Origin: Durusdinium trenchii
Lineage: Eukaryota; Sar; Dinophyceae; Suessiales; Symbiodiniaceae
Assembly (NCBI GenBank): GCA_963970005.1
Contig: CAXAMN010015335.1
Span: forward strand, 858,734-922,733
Direction: 5' to 3'
Length of the DNA: 64,000 nt
Below are positions 44,052 through 55,303 of this stretch, piece after piece (positions within the stretch are counted from its first letter, which is position 1; the number at the start of each line of letters is the position of its first letter). The notes beneath the pieces were generated by a model. It was given only the letters and a program-made list of their open reading frames with translations. It did not search any database and was not told the DNA's origin. A program made the translations under genes and the position numbers.

Positions 44052-44159
44052 TCCCTATAGGGATCCAATCACCTTCTCAGAAGGTACGGCCGGACCCTCC
44101 AAACCTACATAACAGTGTCTCCAATCACCTTCTGAGAAGGTACGACTGGATCCCTAGGG
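44052..44159. repeat. Fold-back element, family B, copy 5, inverted, TA-flanked
   Basis: Left tccctatagggatccaatca, right tacgactggatccctaggg, TA at 44050-44051 and 44160-44161. It is the reverse complement of the layout at 37434. If the minus exons on either side are one gene, it is intronic here too. Confidence 0.88.
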
Positions 44160-44864
44160 TATCAACACGATCAATGCAAGAACCCAAATCCAGTCCCCAG
44201 TCGCCCCCGTATGTCCCCATGAAGTGTGGCTGCGGCAGTACTACGAATGGTATGATATACATGGATCGGGGTATTCTCGACGACCATGTCATCATGGTCC
44301 TCATCCTTCTCCGCGTCCCAGCCCCGCCGGGTTTCCAGTGACCAAGTGAAACCAAAGGAGGGGGATAGGGCAATTGGAAAGAACGTGGATACTGTCCCCA
44401 CACAGGGAGTTCTTGGAGCGTTCCCAAGAACAGAGTGACGCTACGAATCCTCAACAGTTGCGACAGGTGGTGCACGAATTCCATCGATTTCCCACACTCC
44501 ATTCTAAAGGGGTCGATGGTCCATCGGTGGCTGGTGGCCTTTGTTGTGAACGCCGAACACCGTGCCGCGCATAGACTCCATCCCCGCATTCGAAAGAACA
44601 ACATGAACGCCGGTCATGCGCGGGATTTTGGAAGGGAGGAAAACCACCTGCCGAGTGCAAACGTTTGAAGCATCGCCCCGATGTGCCTAGGAAACCGGGA
44701 GAAAAGCACCAAAGCACTGGGACCCTCCCCACCACGAAGAAAGCGACCTCAGACCTCAAACCTCTTCATCAGGTGCTAGCTGTTCATACTAACCTAGGAC
44801 CTTTAGGATGAACCAACCTCCCCGGTAGGAAGTTCTTGTGCTACTTCGCCCCGAGCTAGTCGTC

Positions 44865-45004
44865 CAAGATTCCAGCCTGTCGTCCGTCATATCGACAAAT
44901 CCGAGGCACAAGGTCCTCTGCTGTACTCGCTCCAAGGTCTTCAAAAACTCGATCTCGCGAGCCTCAGAGCCATGGAAAGGGAGCGTTCGAAGGCATGGCG
45001 AGCG
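44865..45004 (-). CDS. Exon candidate, charged helical protein
   Basis: After acceptor cttgcctag the minus frame reads RSPCLRTLPFHGSEAREIEF, then LKTLERVQQRTLCLGFVDMT and DDRLESWTT. It is acidic/basic balanced and helical. The plus strand is also open (LQGLQKLDLASLRAMERE), so strand is chosen by composition and by consistency with neighbours at 43818 and 45137. The 3' limit is not fixed. Confidence 0.45.
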
Positions 45005-45136
45005 CTAGGCAAGGCGTGGCGTCACTAGGCGTGACTCGTGGTGAGCTGCCCACGTTGTGCTTGAAGAGCCAAGGCGAGAAAGCATCTGTTTTTTTCAGGG
45101 TCCTAGAAGCTGGCTCTTAAGATCTCCCATGATGAT

Positions 45137-45250
45137 TCAATATCTATCGTGCGACTTCGAGGACGCCACATCCGCGGAGCGCGCGTCTTGGAGGTCCTCT
45201 GAGGTCCCAGCAGGGCCCTCCAAGAAGTCTAAGATGGCATTGATCTGCTC
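45137..45250 (-). CDS. Exon candidate, possibly terminal
   Basis: After acceptor cacgcgtgtag the minus frame reads EQINAILDFLEGPAGTSEDL, then QDARSADVASSKSHDRY and stops at TGA 45137. Strong G/C third positions. It may be the last exon of a gene, or the stop may lie beyond an unrecognised donor and the frame continue into 45004. The Ala/Ser/Asp tail looks disordered. Confidence 0.5.
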   Translation of the reverse strand, partial: EQINAILDFLEGPAGTSEDLQDARSADVASSKSHDRY

Positions 45251-45603
45251 CTACACGCGTGAAGCGCGCCGTGAAGTGGTGTGATTGACCATGTCTGATG
45301 GGCTTGGTTCGAGAAAGATGGAAGTGGATCCAACTCAGGAGACCTATACATATACACCACTGGGGTGGTTGAACAGGGGGGGTCCATCATGCAGGGGGTC
45401 CATCATGCGTCCGCCAAAACGTACCAGAAGAGGCAAAGGACATGATTCAGCAAGGTGATCGCTTGTGAGGGGAGCCTATCTATCGCTATTTGGCAGGTAA
45501 AACGGCACAAGTCCTGAACAGGACGGCCGCTCTTTGGTTTCTGCACGTCTTGGCGTTTGCTCTATATGATTTCTACGAATCCTCTGTGATCCACACCGAT
45601 CAC

Positions 45604-45780
45604 CGCCCCCGTGCAGATCCCGTCCTCGGACCGGGCATCGGGGGGCAGGTGGCAGGCCTCTTTAATGGCCTCCTCGCGCTTGCCTTGGACCAAGAAGCGG
45701 ATCAAATCGATCGATCCAATATGCTTTGGGGGACCTTCAAAGTGACCTCTTTGGAGTCTGTAAGTGGCCTTTTTGAGGGA
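45604..45780 (-). CDS. Exon candidate, unknown protein
   Basis: An open minus frame reads SLKKATYRLQRGHFEGPPKH, then IGSIDLIRFLVQGKREEAIK and EACHLPPDARSEDGICTGA, ending at GCG|gtgatc. The LIRFLVQGKREEAIKEA helix recalls the paired-helix repeats of coat or scaffold proteins, but the resemblance is too short to name a family. Possible acceptors are cttacag (about 45752) and ccccaaag (45724). Confidence 0.5.
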
Positions 45781-46253
45781 CTAAGTGACCTCATTCTGGG
45801 GGATGGATTTTGCATAGTCATTGCTTTGGGGAGCTGGAGTTGAATGGACTGGACGAGAAGACGGCATGTGCTGATTCTGAAAATGGTTCCGAACAAAGGG
45901 AGCGAAGTAAAATGAAGTAAGGTAGCACACGGTGTGAGGGAGTTCTGCAACCCCTCAGACTGGGGATCCCTCTTTCTGCATGCAGTGGCTGGCACTCTTC
46001 CCTTCAAACATGCCACATTCCATGGCAAGCTTGGGGGGAGAGCTGGTATTTTGCCATGAACGATTCGTCGTCATAATTAGTTTTGGGGGCCTGGGCCGGG
46101 CAGGAAAGGGTCAAAGAGACATGTCTGACATGCGAACGCATTGGTGTTGGTCTGGTTTGTTCAATCTGGGCAAGCAGGACACCCTTTCAAGAAATGGTTA
46201 GCCACACACCAGGGGAAAACACCACTAGTTACAGTTCCCTAGTTCCGTAGTTC

Positions 46254-46475
46254 TCAGAACCATGCCTTCTGTTGCGCCAGCTGGGCAGCAACCTGCTTCA
46301 CGTTGCATGACGCATGCACCTCTTGGGCCTCGTTGGAAAACGATGCACCGATGCACCTGGTGCGCCCTCTTTGCATCTCAGCCACCCATGACCGATGCAC
46401 CGATGCACCTGACAGGCGCCGCGACGGGGACACGTGGAACGAAGGGGGGGCACCTCCCACGGTCGGCGATCTCAA
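46254..46475 (-). CDS. Exon candidate ending in a stop
   Basis: The minus frame reads VAEMQRGRTRCIGASFSNEA, then QEVHASCNVKQVAAQLAQQK and AWF before TGA. The last 30 residues are strongly protein-like. The first part covers a duplicated caccgatgcacctg segment (46340-46411), which puts RCIGAS-like residues twice in the DNA. Product unknown. Confidence 0.42.
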   Translation of the reverse strand: MRSPTVGGAPPSFHVSPSRRLSGASVHRSWVAEMQRGRTRCIGASFSNEAQEVHASCNVKQVAAQLAQQKAWF

Positions 46476-46995
46476 GGGACCTCAGAAGCGAAAGACAACA
46501 CTCCCCGGAATCATGGTTACTTCTACGTGGATGGCATGGCATGGTGTTCTACTTTGCTTCCAGGCAGTGTAATTGTATATATTTATATTATATGACTAAA
46601 GCCCCAACTCTAGCGCCAGCAAAAGGATCAGTCTGAATTGGTGTCCGGAAAATGATCTGGCGTTGGCCTCGCGATGTTTCCATCTCCGGTGGTGCAAAAT
46701 CGTGTCCATGGCGGCGAAACTAGTTTCGATTGGAGGATGCACGTGTTTCGATGGTGGCATGGCATGGATCCCATTGGAACCTGTGGTAGGTTGGCCACAG
46801 CAAGGGTATACCTCCAAAGGGCACATCAAACCTCAAAACTAAGAGGTTGGTCGAGCTTGGTGAAGGTCTCAGATGAGAATGGAACCACGGTCTTCGAATG
46901 ACAATACATTGTTCATCGAACACATGTTGACCTTCAAAGGAGCAAACTGGCTTCATGAAGATTGAACATGATGGGAGAAAGATCCACTGACTCAC

Positions 46996-47057
46996 CAAGA
47001 CCCATTTGGCGGAACGGAGCAAGCACATCATTTGCAGCTTCCAAGGAGCAAGTAGGT
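46996..47057 (-). CDS. Micro-exon with consensus splice sites
   Basis: 62 bases between a pyrimidine-rich acceptor (tttgtctctcgcgttcctcc, then aaag) and a perfect gtgagt donor. In phase 1 it reads PTCSLEAANDVLAPFRQMGL. Same strand as the exon candidates down to 43818, so it may be an upstream exon of the same gene. Confidence 0.48.
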
Positions 47058-48332
47058 CTTTGGAGGAACGCGAGAGACAAACAGTGGTTGCATCAGCCAC
47101 GCTCAGGTCAGGAATGTGTTTCTCGGCTAGCCTTATATGCCATCAAATTAAATTTCACATGAGCTCTGGCCTACCACCTTGTCGAAATTTCCAGGTACAG
47201 CACTGCTAACTGCATAGTTGTCATCCGGACTGGTCACCATCCATAGCTGGGGCTTTTGGTCTCACATTCCCGTGTACTGGATGGTTGTGATCCCACTAAA
47301 CTGCATCCATTGGCGGGTGTTGGTCGTAGCGCATATACTTTTGCTTTCTAATTTGGGACCACTTCAGGCCTCACCTTCTGCGCGCCTCGTCAGCAAGCAG
47401 CTGCAAAGAGGTGCATGTTGCGCCCCGAGGGTTGGGGAGGATCCCCCCAGTCTTGAATGTGGATACCAAGGAATCATCTGTAAGGAGTCATTCCAGGATT
47501 CCGGGATTCCGTTCAACTATATATATGTGATGCTCATGTTACTGCTCCTTCTTGACCTTGATCAAATCAAAAAGAACAAAGCTCTAAATATGTTACCTAT
47601 TAGTTGCGGGAGCTAGTTATATTATATATTATATAGATATATATATAGTTACATGTATGTCAATATGAAATCGTCCAAAGCATTGCATTGTGGAAGATGA
47701 CGACTCGAAAGCCACGGTCCTTTCCTGGAAAACTGCCTGTTCGCTTAACACGTAAACCCAAACAATATACTAAAGAGACTACTTTCAGTTGGCTTTTGCA
47801 CAGGCCTCAGTTTGTTTTGTTTTTCTTTAGCTTCTACGTTGGTGAACTGAAGAATATTGCTGGAGTACTTCTTGGAGTGTCTGTCTTTTGGCCGGGTTGC
47901 TCAAACACTTTGCGCTTTAAGCGATGTATATGCAGCCCTAGTCACTTGAGCAAGCCGGTCGCAGCATCAATGTGAGAATCTCCAGGGGCACAACATGAAC
48001 AAATGGACATCCAGTCCAGCTCACTGTAGCAACTGTTATGGACAGCACGGCCCCTCCAAAGGAACAGCTATGTATCGCCGTGGCAACCTAGGAGCAAAAC
48101 TAGGTTGACATTTCGCGACATTAGACGGGCCCCATCGCATGCCTCGCCCAATATAGGTCTATATTGCCAAGTCAAGTCCCAATACCGGGATGATCCGGGG
48201 CTATCATGGGGTATCCACCCTGGAAGACGATCCCGACCCTGAACACCACGTCGGTTGCTAGCGGAAAAACCACTCTCAAAACAGGGGGGGCCATTAACAG
48301 TCTTCTTGTTACTACTAGCGTGGCACTTTCAG

Positions 48333-48463
48333 GTCTCGCTTCGGTCCATGTTCTTCGTCTGCCTGGAGTGTCACATCTACCCACCGTGCCGGGGTCCACC
48401 CGTCGAACCGGGTCCCGTGCTTCGTGGCAGGACCAGCTCGTTCGAGAACGAGCATGTCGCATG
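48333..48463 (+). CDS. Splice-bounded exon, unknown protein
   Basis: 131 bases between acceptor tggcactttcag and donor gtgagc. All three frames are open. The one I prefer reads VSLRSMFFVCLECHIYPPCR, then GPPVEPGPVLRGRTSSFENE, with a CxxC and a further Cys that could bind metal. The adjacent frame (LASVHVLRLPGVSHLP) cannot be excluded. Confidence 0.42.
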
Positions 48464-49974
48464 GTGAGCGGTTTTGGTCAACTTAGTTGTTCATATCGTG
48501 CACTCCCTTTTCCAGTTCTTTGCATTTACCCTCATCAGGAAAAAGAGTAACTTGAGAGTCTTAGAGACTTCGCGTAGCCCTTTTGAATGCACCGAGGATC
48601 TCCAGGCACCACTGAGGACTCCCGGCTGCGGCTCTTACTCTTCTCTTGACGAGGACGAGGAAAAGCGGCCAAGAACGGGACCCATTCAGCAGCTTCTGAG
48701 GTGGTGCACCCCAGGGCAAAGACACCCCAGGGCATCGCCAATCACCCTCAAAGGGATTCACATATGATCACATGTCACATCATATCACATAGCCTAGCAT
48801 ATAATATATATATATATATGATATGTGTGGATAGTGTCGGGATGATGGGGGATAGCCAGATAGCCAAAGAAAGGATGTTTTCACAAAGGTGTTGATGATG
48901 ATTTTGACTGCAAAACATCAGATAAGTTAATAACAAGCGGATGGGGCCTCTACCGGATGAGGCAGCGGCCCAAGGGTGCGAGCAAATTAGCAAATGTCAA
49001 ATCATCCTGTCAACTGTCAATGAGAACAAAACGTGGCAAGAAATATCAAGAAATGGCTTCTCGGCTTCTCCACGGGCTCCCCCGAGCCAGTCCGCATGGC
49101 TCAGCCAGCCGAGCCATGCATGGCAAAAAAGCGGCCAGCTGAACACGCCGAACACGGCACCGCACGCCTCTTTTGGTACTCACACGGGCCGCGAACAATG
49201 ATCTGGTATTTGGGAGTTAAACGTATTGGGTATTTCATGGCATGTCCCTCCTCGAATTCAAGCCAAAACGATCAAGTGCCTGAGACAAGTCGGACCAGTG
49301 ATGTCAACACGATTCTTGCTGACCAAATGGATCCAAATGGAACGACAAAGACCTTCACCACTGGGGTCGATGACGAACCATTGGAAGCACCATGTTAGCA
49401 ACACATGATTCCAAGTGTCCTAGACTACTCCCAGACTCAGTCGGCTTCATCAACAAAAGTTCCGGCGTCTTCCACTGGCTCCGTTCGAGGAGGGTTACAT
49501 CCTGGAATCCATCGTTTTGATGGTTCCAGGTGTTCTGCTCAACCTTCCTGGGCTTAAACATTAAACGGTTCCTAAACAAATGCCAGGACAGCCAAACGGA
49601 CAAGGATTGCAGCCTTCAAACCTGATTTCGCAGGATGATGCCCTGTGCTTGCTTAAAGGGCGGTTTAAACCGATTCGCTCGTAAAGTCTTTCATCATCGA
49701 GGATGGCGAGTTGTAGGTCTTGTAAATGAGCACGCAAGAGTGCATAATAAGTTGCATGATGTTGCATGGATCTCACTAAAGTGGCGCACCTCAAAACAAT
49801 ATATGTCAGCAAAACATGTTTCTTCCACCACTACTTGTGTGCCAAAAGCTACTAAAAGGCTCCTTCCAGGCTCTGGATGGAATGGCATCTAAGCACCCAA
49901 ATTGCGCTAGGACCGCCTCCGGATGAGAGGATTTCAGCCTTGGATCCCTGTCCCTTGGGCCATCCGCTTCACTC

Positions 49975-50130
49975 ATCTTCACTCCGACCCGCAGCCCTGC
50001 CACCGAAGAGGAGGAGCTCGGACAAACCATTCTGAATCTCCGAAACCCCAGTGGAAGCATCTCCGGAACCCGCCCCAACAAAAAGCGGCTTGGAAACACC
50101 GTTACGTCTGCTTCTCCCAAAGCTATAGCT
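49975..50130 (-). CDS. Possible terminal exon, unknown protein
   Basis: The minus frame reads NGVSKPLFVGAGSGDASTGV, then SEIQNGLSELLLFGGRAAGR and SEDE before a stop at 49969. A second minus frame (KMSEADGPRDRDPRLKSSHP) overlaps it and is also plausible. Product unknown. Confidence 0.35.
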
Positions 50131-52423
50131 ATATGATGCTATATGGCTATAATATAGCAAAAATTAACACACCAGGAAGGGGGAAAGGTTTTCACATGGA
50201 AAAAAAACATTTAAAGAACATTAGGAACAAGAAGCTACTAGGGGTTTGTGGCCTAGGAGCAAGGACGCCATTAGGGGCTCCTGGCATTGCTACTAGGAGC
50301 CTTCACAAAGACCTTCACATGTCTTCACCGGTGGACCGCTGCCACTGACGGGCTTCTGGCAGTTCGTAGACACGCGAGCCGGCAGAGGTGGCCCCACAAG
50401 CCCTGGAAGAGACCCATATGGAACCTGAGAACCACTGAGTAGTCTTCCAAGTCCGAGATCGGTCGATCGTCCTTTGTTTCTGGCTCCCTAGTCACGAAAA
50501 CTGGCCACTGCCAGAACTTCCAAAAACCAATCGAACTTCTCATATGCCAAACCCTACCACCTCAATCCAAAGGTCCTTGTTGGAATTCGACACCTCAGAT
50601 CCATCTTCATTCCTCCCATGGGGACATTCTTCATTCCTTCCAGTTCCCTCCCACCAGCTCCATGTAGATGGTCCCAGTCGTGGAATCGCCGCGGTCGTGG
50701 TCTTGAGCCATTTCACCTGGCCATTTCGGCTCGGATGTTGACGTGTTGCAAAGCCCAAATCCCAAACACACCATGATGTCATTGGATTGGTGGACCTGGG
50801 GTCAATGTAAGAACATGACATACATGGAGTGTCTATGAGTGTCTGGGTATATATATATATATGCCTATAGAACATGTTCACGCACTATTTGGAAGTATGG
50901 CCAAGGCGCTTTTGTGCGACCTAAGGGCAAGCTTGAGGTCAACCGCTGGTCCGGGATGTCTGTTCTGTCCCACCAGGTGTTTCAGGAACACTCTTCCGTC
51001 AACACTAGGCAGCATCAAATCAGTTTGAAGGAGTCTGGGATAGTCTGGGTGCCTTCACCTCTTGAAGAACCACTATTCTGGGCCCTGCCTGACTGCCTGC
51101 GCTCGCTCCAAATGCTCCGAGACCCGAGACCGTCAAATCCGCCCTTCCGTCCGTCGATGTCCTCAGGCCCCGACGACGAACAATCAAAAGGCCACCCTCC
51201 AGCACCGGCACCTTCACTGCCTTTGCTCCAGCACCGGGCGCGAAGGGACTTCAAGTTCAAGTGACAAAGCAGGATTGTTGAGGACAAAAATGGTCCAAAC
51301 ATCGCATTGTATTGAACATGAGCTACAGTAGGTATACCTGCCTGATATACCGCGGTATAGTTAACCTAAAGCCTTGATCTTCCGCTCCGTCTGGACCAAC
51401 GATTGCAGGCGCCCTCCCTCCTTGCTTCATTTCCCAAACGGCAAGGTGGTGCATAATTTCATGTTTCGAAGTTCCAGTGAAACCAACTAGCACTCACACT
51501 CTAACATGGCAGTGGGGTCCACCCCTCAGTCTATACAAGAAAACGATGGAATGATGGAACATGGTCATCCGAAATCAGGACCATCCGCTGCACCATATAT
51601 AGGGGAAAACCCATGTGTAGAGCTTCGTCTTCTTTGCAGAACACCCCACCCGGCGCCACAAACACGTCGCACGGCCCCACGCCGGCCCCACGCGGAAAGC
51701 CGGCTCTGCACGCGGATTCGGAGCGGTGCGGTGCTCTGCCGAGGCGCCAGGTCGACAGGACTGAGCTGGTGCTGATGAGGCCGAGGGTGAGCAGCACAGA
51801 GGCACAGTCCGACCCTGCACCGGACGGAAGACCACTGGAGACTGGAGAGGTAGTGTGGTTGTTGGATTTCTGCCGAGGTGGGTGGCATCCAATGGATGGT
51901 CAAATCGTGTGACTCCAGAACCCTGCAAGTCTAAGTGCTTCAAAAACAAACTTGCTGGTGAAGGGTGAACCTACTTGTGCTATAACAAATTTTAGGGCAA
52001 GATCTGTTCCTGATCATCCAATGCCAAATAGGCCTGTTCACCGAACAAGCCTGCACTTGATTCAGTGTTTATCCAATTTGTGTGTGTGCGTGCTAAATGT
52101 CCTGTCTTCTGTTTGCTTGCGATGTGCCTTTTCCACCTTGAACTCACAGGCAGGGTTTGCCCTATAACCATCCGGGGCTTCTTCATCATGTACAGTATAC
52201 ATGCCTAGCCTATACTGGAATAGAGGGCAGTCAACGGCTCGTCCTGCCAAACAAGAATCAAGGCCATGCTCCATTGCGGTTCGCCAAGTCGGCCGAAACT
52301 ATGTTGTGTGTCCCAACTGGTGACTGTTCCGAAGCTAAAGTGGATCTTTGATGATCTTTATTCCAAGAGCCCTGCAGTGGTGACTTCATTTCAACATTTT
52401 CCAACTTCCAACCAATTATATAG

Positions 52424-52606
52424 TTAAACTGTCCCTGCCAGTCCGGGCCTGATCATTCCAGCGCCCCCGGAACCGGGGCACCGAACGCAAACATATAACC
52501 CCTCCCCGCACTGGCATGGCGGCAGCTGCCTGGTACTGGAGATGCCCAGCTTCTCGGTGTCCAAGGGATGGATCTCATCCAGGCTGAAAGAAGGGTTGCA
52601 ATTCAC
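52424..52606 (-). CDS. TTLL gene: C-terminal exon with the VNxxPS motif
   Basis: After an acceptor ending ccggccag the minus frame reads VNCNPSFSLDEIHPLDTEKL, then GISSTRQLPPCQCG, and is open to TAA at 52424. In tubulin-tyrosine-ligase-like enzymes the end of the ATP-grasp domain reads LLE-VN-x-x-PS-F/L-S-x-D; the VN Asn and preceding Glu coordinate ATP-bound magnesium. The exon joins LLE of the exon at 53242 in phase 0. Where the exon truly ends (stop at 52424 or an earlier donor) is not clear; the tail after QCG is Gly/Pro-rich and may be intron. Confidence 0.7.
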   Translation of the reverse strand: MNCNPSFSLDEIHPLDTEKLGISSTRQLPPCQCGEGLYVCVRCPGSGGAGMIRPGLAGTV

Positions 52607-53241
52607 CTGGCCGGTCCACCGTGGGACCTGCTGTCGCAGCGGCAGCGCAGAACGTCCCGCGAGCGCAGAAGGACCTGCTGAAGTCCTGTCAAGACGTCGA
52701 TGTGAAGGGAGAAAAGAGGTTCTGTGAAGGAAGAGAACCAAAAAGAGACTGACTCGGTTTGCCTGGAATATCAAGGTCAAAAGGTCATGTATACTGACTG
52801 GGTAGGTATAGATGTTACAACTCTTGACGACTCTCTTTGCGGTGCTTTTGTGCCGCCAGCCAAGCGCAGTTGGCAGTTGGCCGGAAACAAGGTGCGGTCA
52901 AAGGTGCCGGAGGTCTGTCCAACAGCATCACTGCCAGTAACAGAAGCAGGAAATGGCCAGGTATGTGTTTCTCCATGTCCAGCATGTCCATTCCAAGTTT
53001 CCACTCACCCGGACTGTACTCAACTCAGGACGAAAACCAATTGAGCAATACCATAGCATACCCGAACGGTTGTTCTCTCCCAACGGATCCGTTCTATCCC
53101 AGCGGATCCTCTACCTCATCAAGTGAACTTTCTTACCTCTGCCTTGGAAGGTGAATCTGTGTTACAAGTAGGTCTTCTTCTTCGCCTGTCAGGCGAGGGT
53201 GAAAACGAGGCCCCGTACCCTTGGTGACCCTTGGCTCCGGC

Positions 53242-53288
53242 CTCCAGGAGCCAAGGCTTTCCGGAAGAATCCAGTAAGACATCGAGTC
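53242..53288 (-). CDS. TTLL gene: exon with the GxDVLLD...KPWLLE motif
   Basis: 47 bases reading GLDVLLDSSGKPWLLE, where the first Gly is completed from the previous exon. This is the most diagnostic TTL-family signature (G-F/L-D-V/I-L/M-L/I-D-x-x-x-K/R-P-W-L-L-E), which carries the catalytic-site Asp and Glu. The donor would be gccgga, a GC type, which dinoflagellates are known to use. The acceptor region is duplicated 82 bases upstream (see Findings). Confidence 0.75.
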
Positions 53289-53370
53289 CTTGGCAGGGAA
53301 CAGGATCAAAGATGGGTGTTATAGAGTACATCCAAGGACTTACCAAGGATCGTCAGTAGGACATCGAGTC

Positions 53371-53532
53371 CTTGGCAAAACCTACCTGCAGCTTCTGTTC
53401 GACTGAAGACAAAAGTCGAGATATCCAATTCTCCCAGCGGAGGGGGGCACGTGGACTTCAGACTGGGGTGGCAACACTTTGGCCCTGCATGGCGCCAGGT
53501 ATTTGAGGAGAATGTCGCAATGTCATTGAACA
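53371..53532 (-). CDS. TTLL gene: probable exon just upstream of the GLDVLL exon
   Basis: The minus frame reads FNDIATFSSNTWRHAGPKCC, then ELDISTFVFSRTEAAGRFCQ and carries one G into GLDVLLD. TTL proteins usually have C-F-E/Q-x-x-G immediately before DVLL; RFCQG is a looser version. Two ends fit the phase: AAG|gtaggt at 53386, or the later CAAG at 53371. The 5' limit is approximate (AG near 53533). Confidence 0.42.
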
Positions 53533-54181
53533 AATCTACTCAAATGTCCTTCAAGTCGCCCGACGTGGGATTCGCATGGAGAACGAATCAACAGGATGGG
53601 TGTCATAGAGTGGTGAGGCTGGGCCTGCTGTTGGGCCCCCTGTTGAAGTGAACACTTTTCTCTGAGCTATAGTCAGCAAGGAGACCAAACCGTGGTGGCA
53701 CATGCTGGATACGTACCACAGTTGGTCGGGACCCCTCCCACCGGGCACCCACACCCAGGATGTGAAAGCTCTGGTCAAAGTGTTGGCGAACTGCCTGTAC
53801 AACCTGCAGGGAGCCAAAATTGGTTGAGGATTCGCTGATCAAACATGCATAGAGGCATAGAGCATCGATATGTTTCAGGTGCTTCTAGGGCACTCGAATC
53901 TGAGGTACTCTGCTCAAATGGTAGCACGCCAAGAGCAACAAAATGATCTGAAAAGCAATTAACGTCCTTATATGCGTGAGCATCGGTCACTACTCGTAGC
54001 TTTTACCTTGGCAGCCTTTCGGCATCTTTTTGGCCATCCTCCTCTGATGGAAGGGTTTGGGAATGTTCTTTCAAGGTCGAGGGTGAGCCTTGCACCATTG
54101 CACCATGTGGGGCCTTCACCACACAATCTCCAACCACCTGACCACCTCCCACAAACAGTTGAAACGCGTTTGCGTCTTACC

Positions 54182-54352
54182 ACCTCTTACCACCTCTTCA
54201 CACGCAGATTTCTCCGTCCGCGTGCCTGAGAACTCCGGCGAATCGCTCGGCCACCGGCCGGCCGAAGAAACGGCCTCCTCTTGTCCGCCCCAAGAGGCGG
54301 GATCAAAGGCGAGCTTCTTCAGCTCCTCCTCCATCGCTCCTGAACGTCTCAT
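54182..54352 (-). CDS. Exon candidate inside the TTLL span
   Basis: Reads MRRSGAMEEELKKLAFDPAS, then WGGQEEAVSSAGRWPSDSPE and FSGTRTEKSACEE, ending at GTG|gtaaga. Strong G/C third positions and a charged start. It lies between TTLL exons on the same strand, so it may be an internal insertion of that protein or the first exon of a separate nested gene. A following candidate at about 54004-54087 reads GSPSTLKEHSQTLPSEEDGQ and ends gtaaaa. Confidence 0.5.
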
Positions 54353-55303
54353 GGGAGGAGACCCAGCTCCAGCTCCATCGTTCGTCCCTTCGACTTGACC
54401 GGAAGAGTTTCATACCATATGTCATACCTGGCATGGGGCATTTTCATGTGGTGGTATAACGGTAAATGTATGTAAACTATTCCAGTCCCAATTGTCAGGT
54501 CTGGGGATGGACCTCTTTTTGCAAATCCCGGTTTGACCCGAGTCGACCGATGGAGGATTGACTTGTGGGGGTTGATTGACTGTTTGGATTGGACATGCAA
54601 GGTTGTCAAGTGAACCCATCGCTTGCCTCTGACTCCAAGTACTTCACACTCAACACTTCAGATGAACATCGGGATGCAACAAAAACACGTGCATAGGCCA
54701 GGACTGATGCTTGAGATTGTTTGGAATCTTGACCTTTAACATTTTTGGGGGGGGCAACCGGCGGTTTGGTACGCGCCGAGTCGGCCAGGAGGAGGAAGAC
54801 CGACTTCTTCAGTTGTACTGAAACATACCAGCTCCTTCCAAAAAGCACAGGTTGACCTTCAGAGCAGTGCCTGTAGCTATCAAACATATCGTGATGCTGA
54901 TGGAGTTGCATGGCCTCTTCCGAATCCAAGGATTACGGACCCAAACCGAACCCAAATAACCAAAACCCAAAGAAAAATTAAAAGAAGCTTCCTTGGCTCC
55001 CTGATTAACAGGGAATATGGATGCCCCCGGCCCCCGGCTCCTTAGCTTCCTTCTGAGCACCAGCTAGAAAACTACCACCATTAGAGGTGATGTTGAGTCA
55101 TAACTTGTTATGAGTCATGCTTCTGACGCATGCCTCCACCATCTTCCGCACACAAAGTAAAAATTTTAAGTCCTTCCACCAGATTCAGAAACACTATCCA
55201 AAGGTGTCACCAGGGTCTTCATTGCTGGAGGGTGGGGGGAGACAACATGAAAAGGAACCTTTCACCTTGTTCTTTTTTTGCAGTACGTGATGTGCATTGG
55301 ATG

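Larger units (their letters stand above)
47060..52420. other. Largely unresolved, isolated exon candidates
   Basis: Listed separately: exons at 48333 (plus) and 49990 (minus). Further weak patches: 47367-47412 plus (SARLVSKQLQ), 51050-51204 (minus frame VLEGGLLIVRRRGLRTSTDG, but the plus strand is also open), 51613-51790 (GC-rich, strand unclear). TA tracts at 47615-47650, 48800-48822 and 50850-50862; partial family C repeat at 50780-50852. Confidence 0.4.

Noticed and set aside
53100..53165. DSPSKAE micro-exon as the continuation of KPWLLE in the TTLL gene
   Set aside because: First considered as the SPS part of the VNxSPS motif, but the exon at 52606 supplies a complete VNCNPS in phase and is clearly better.
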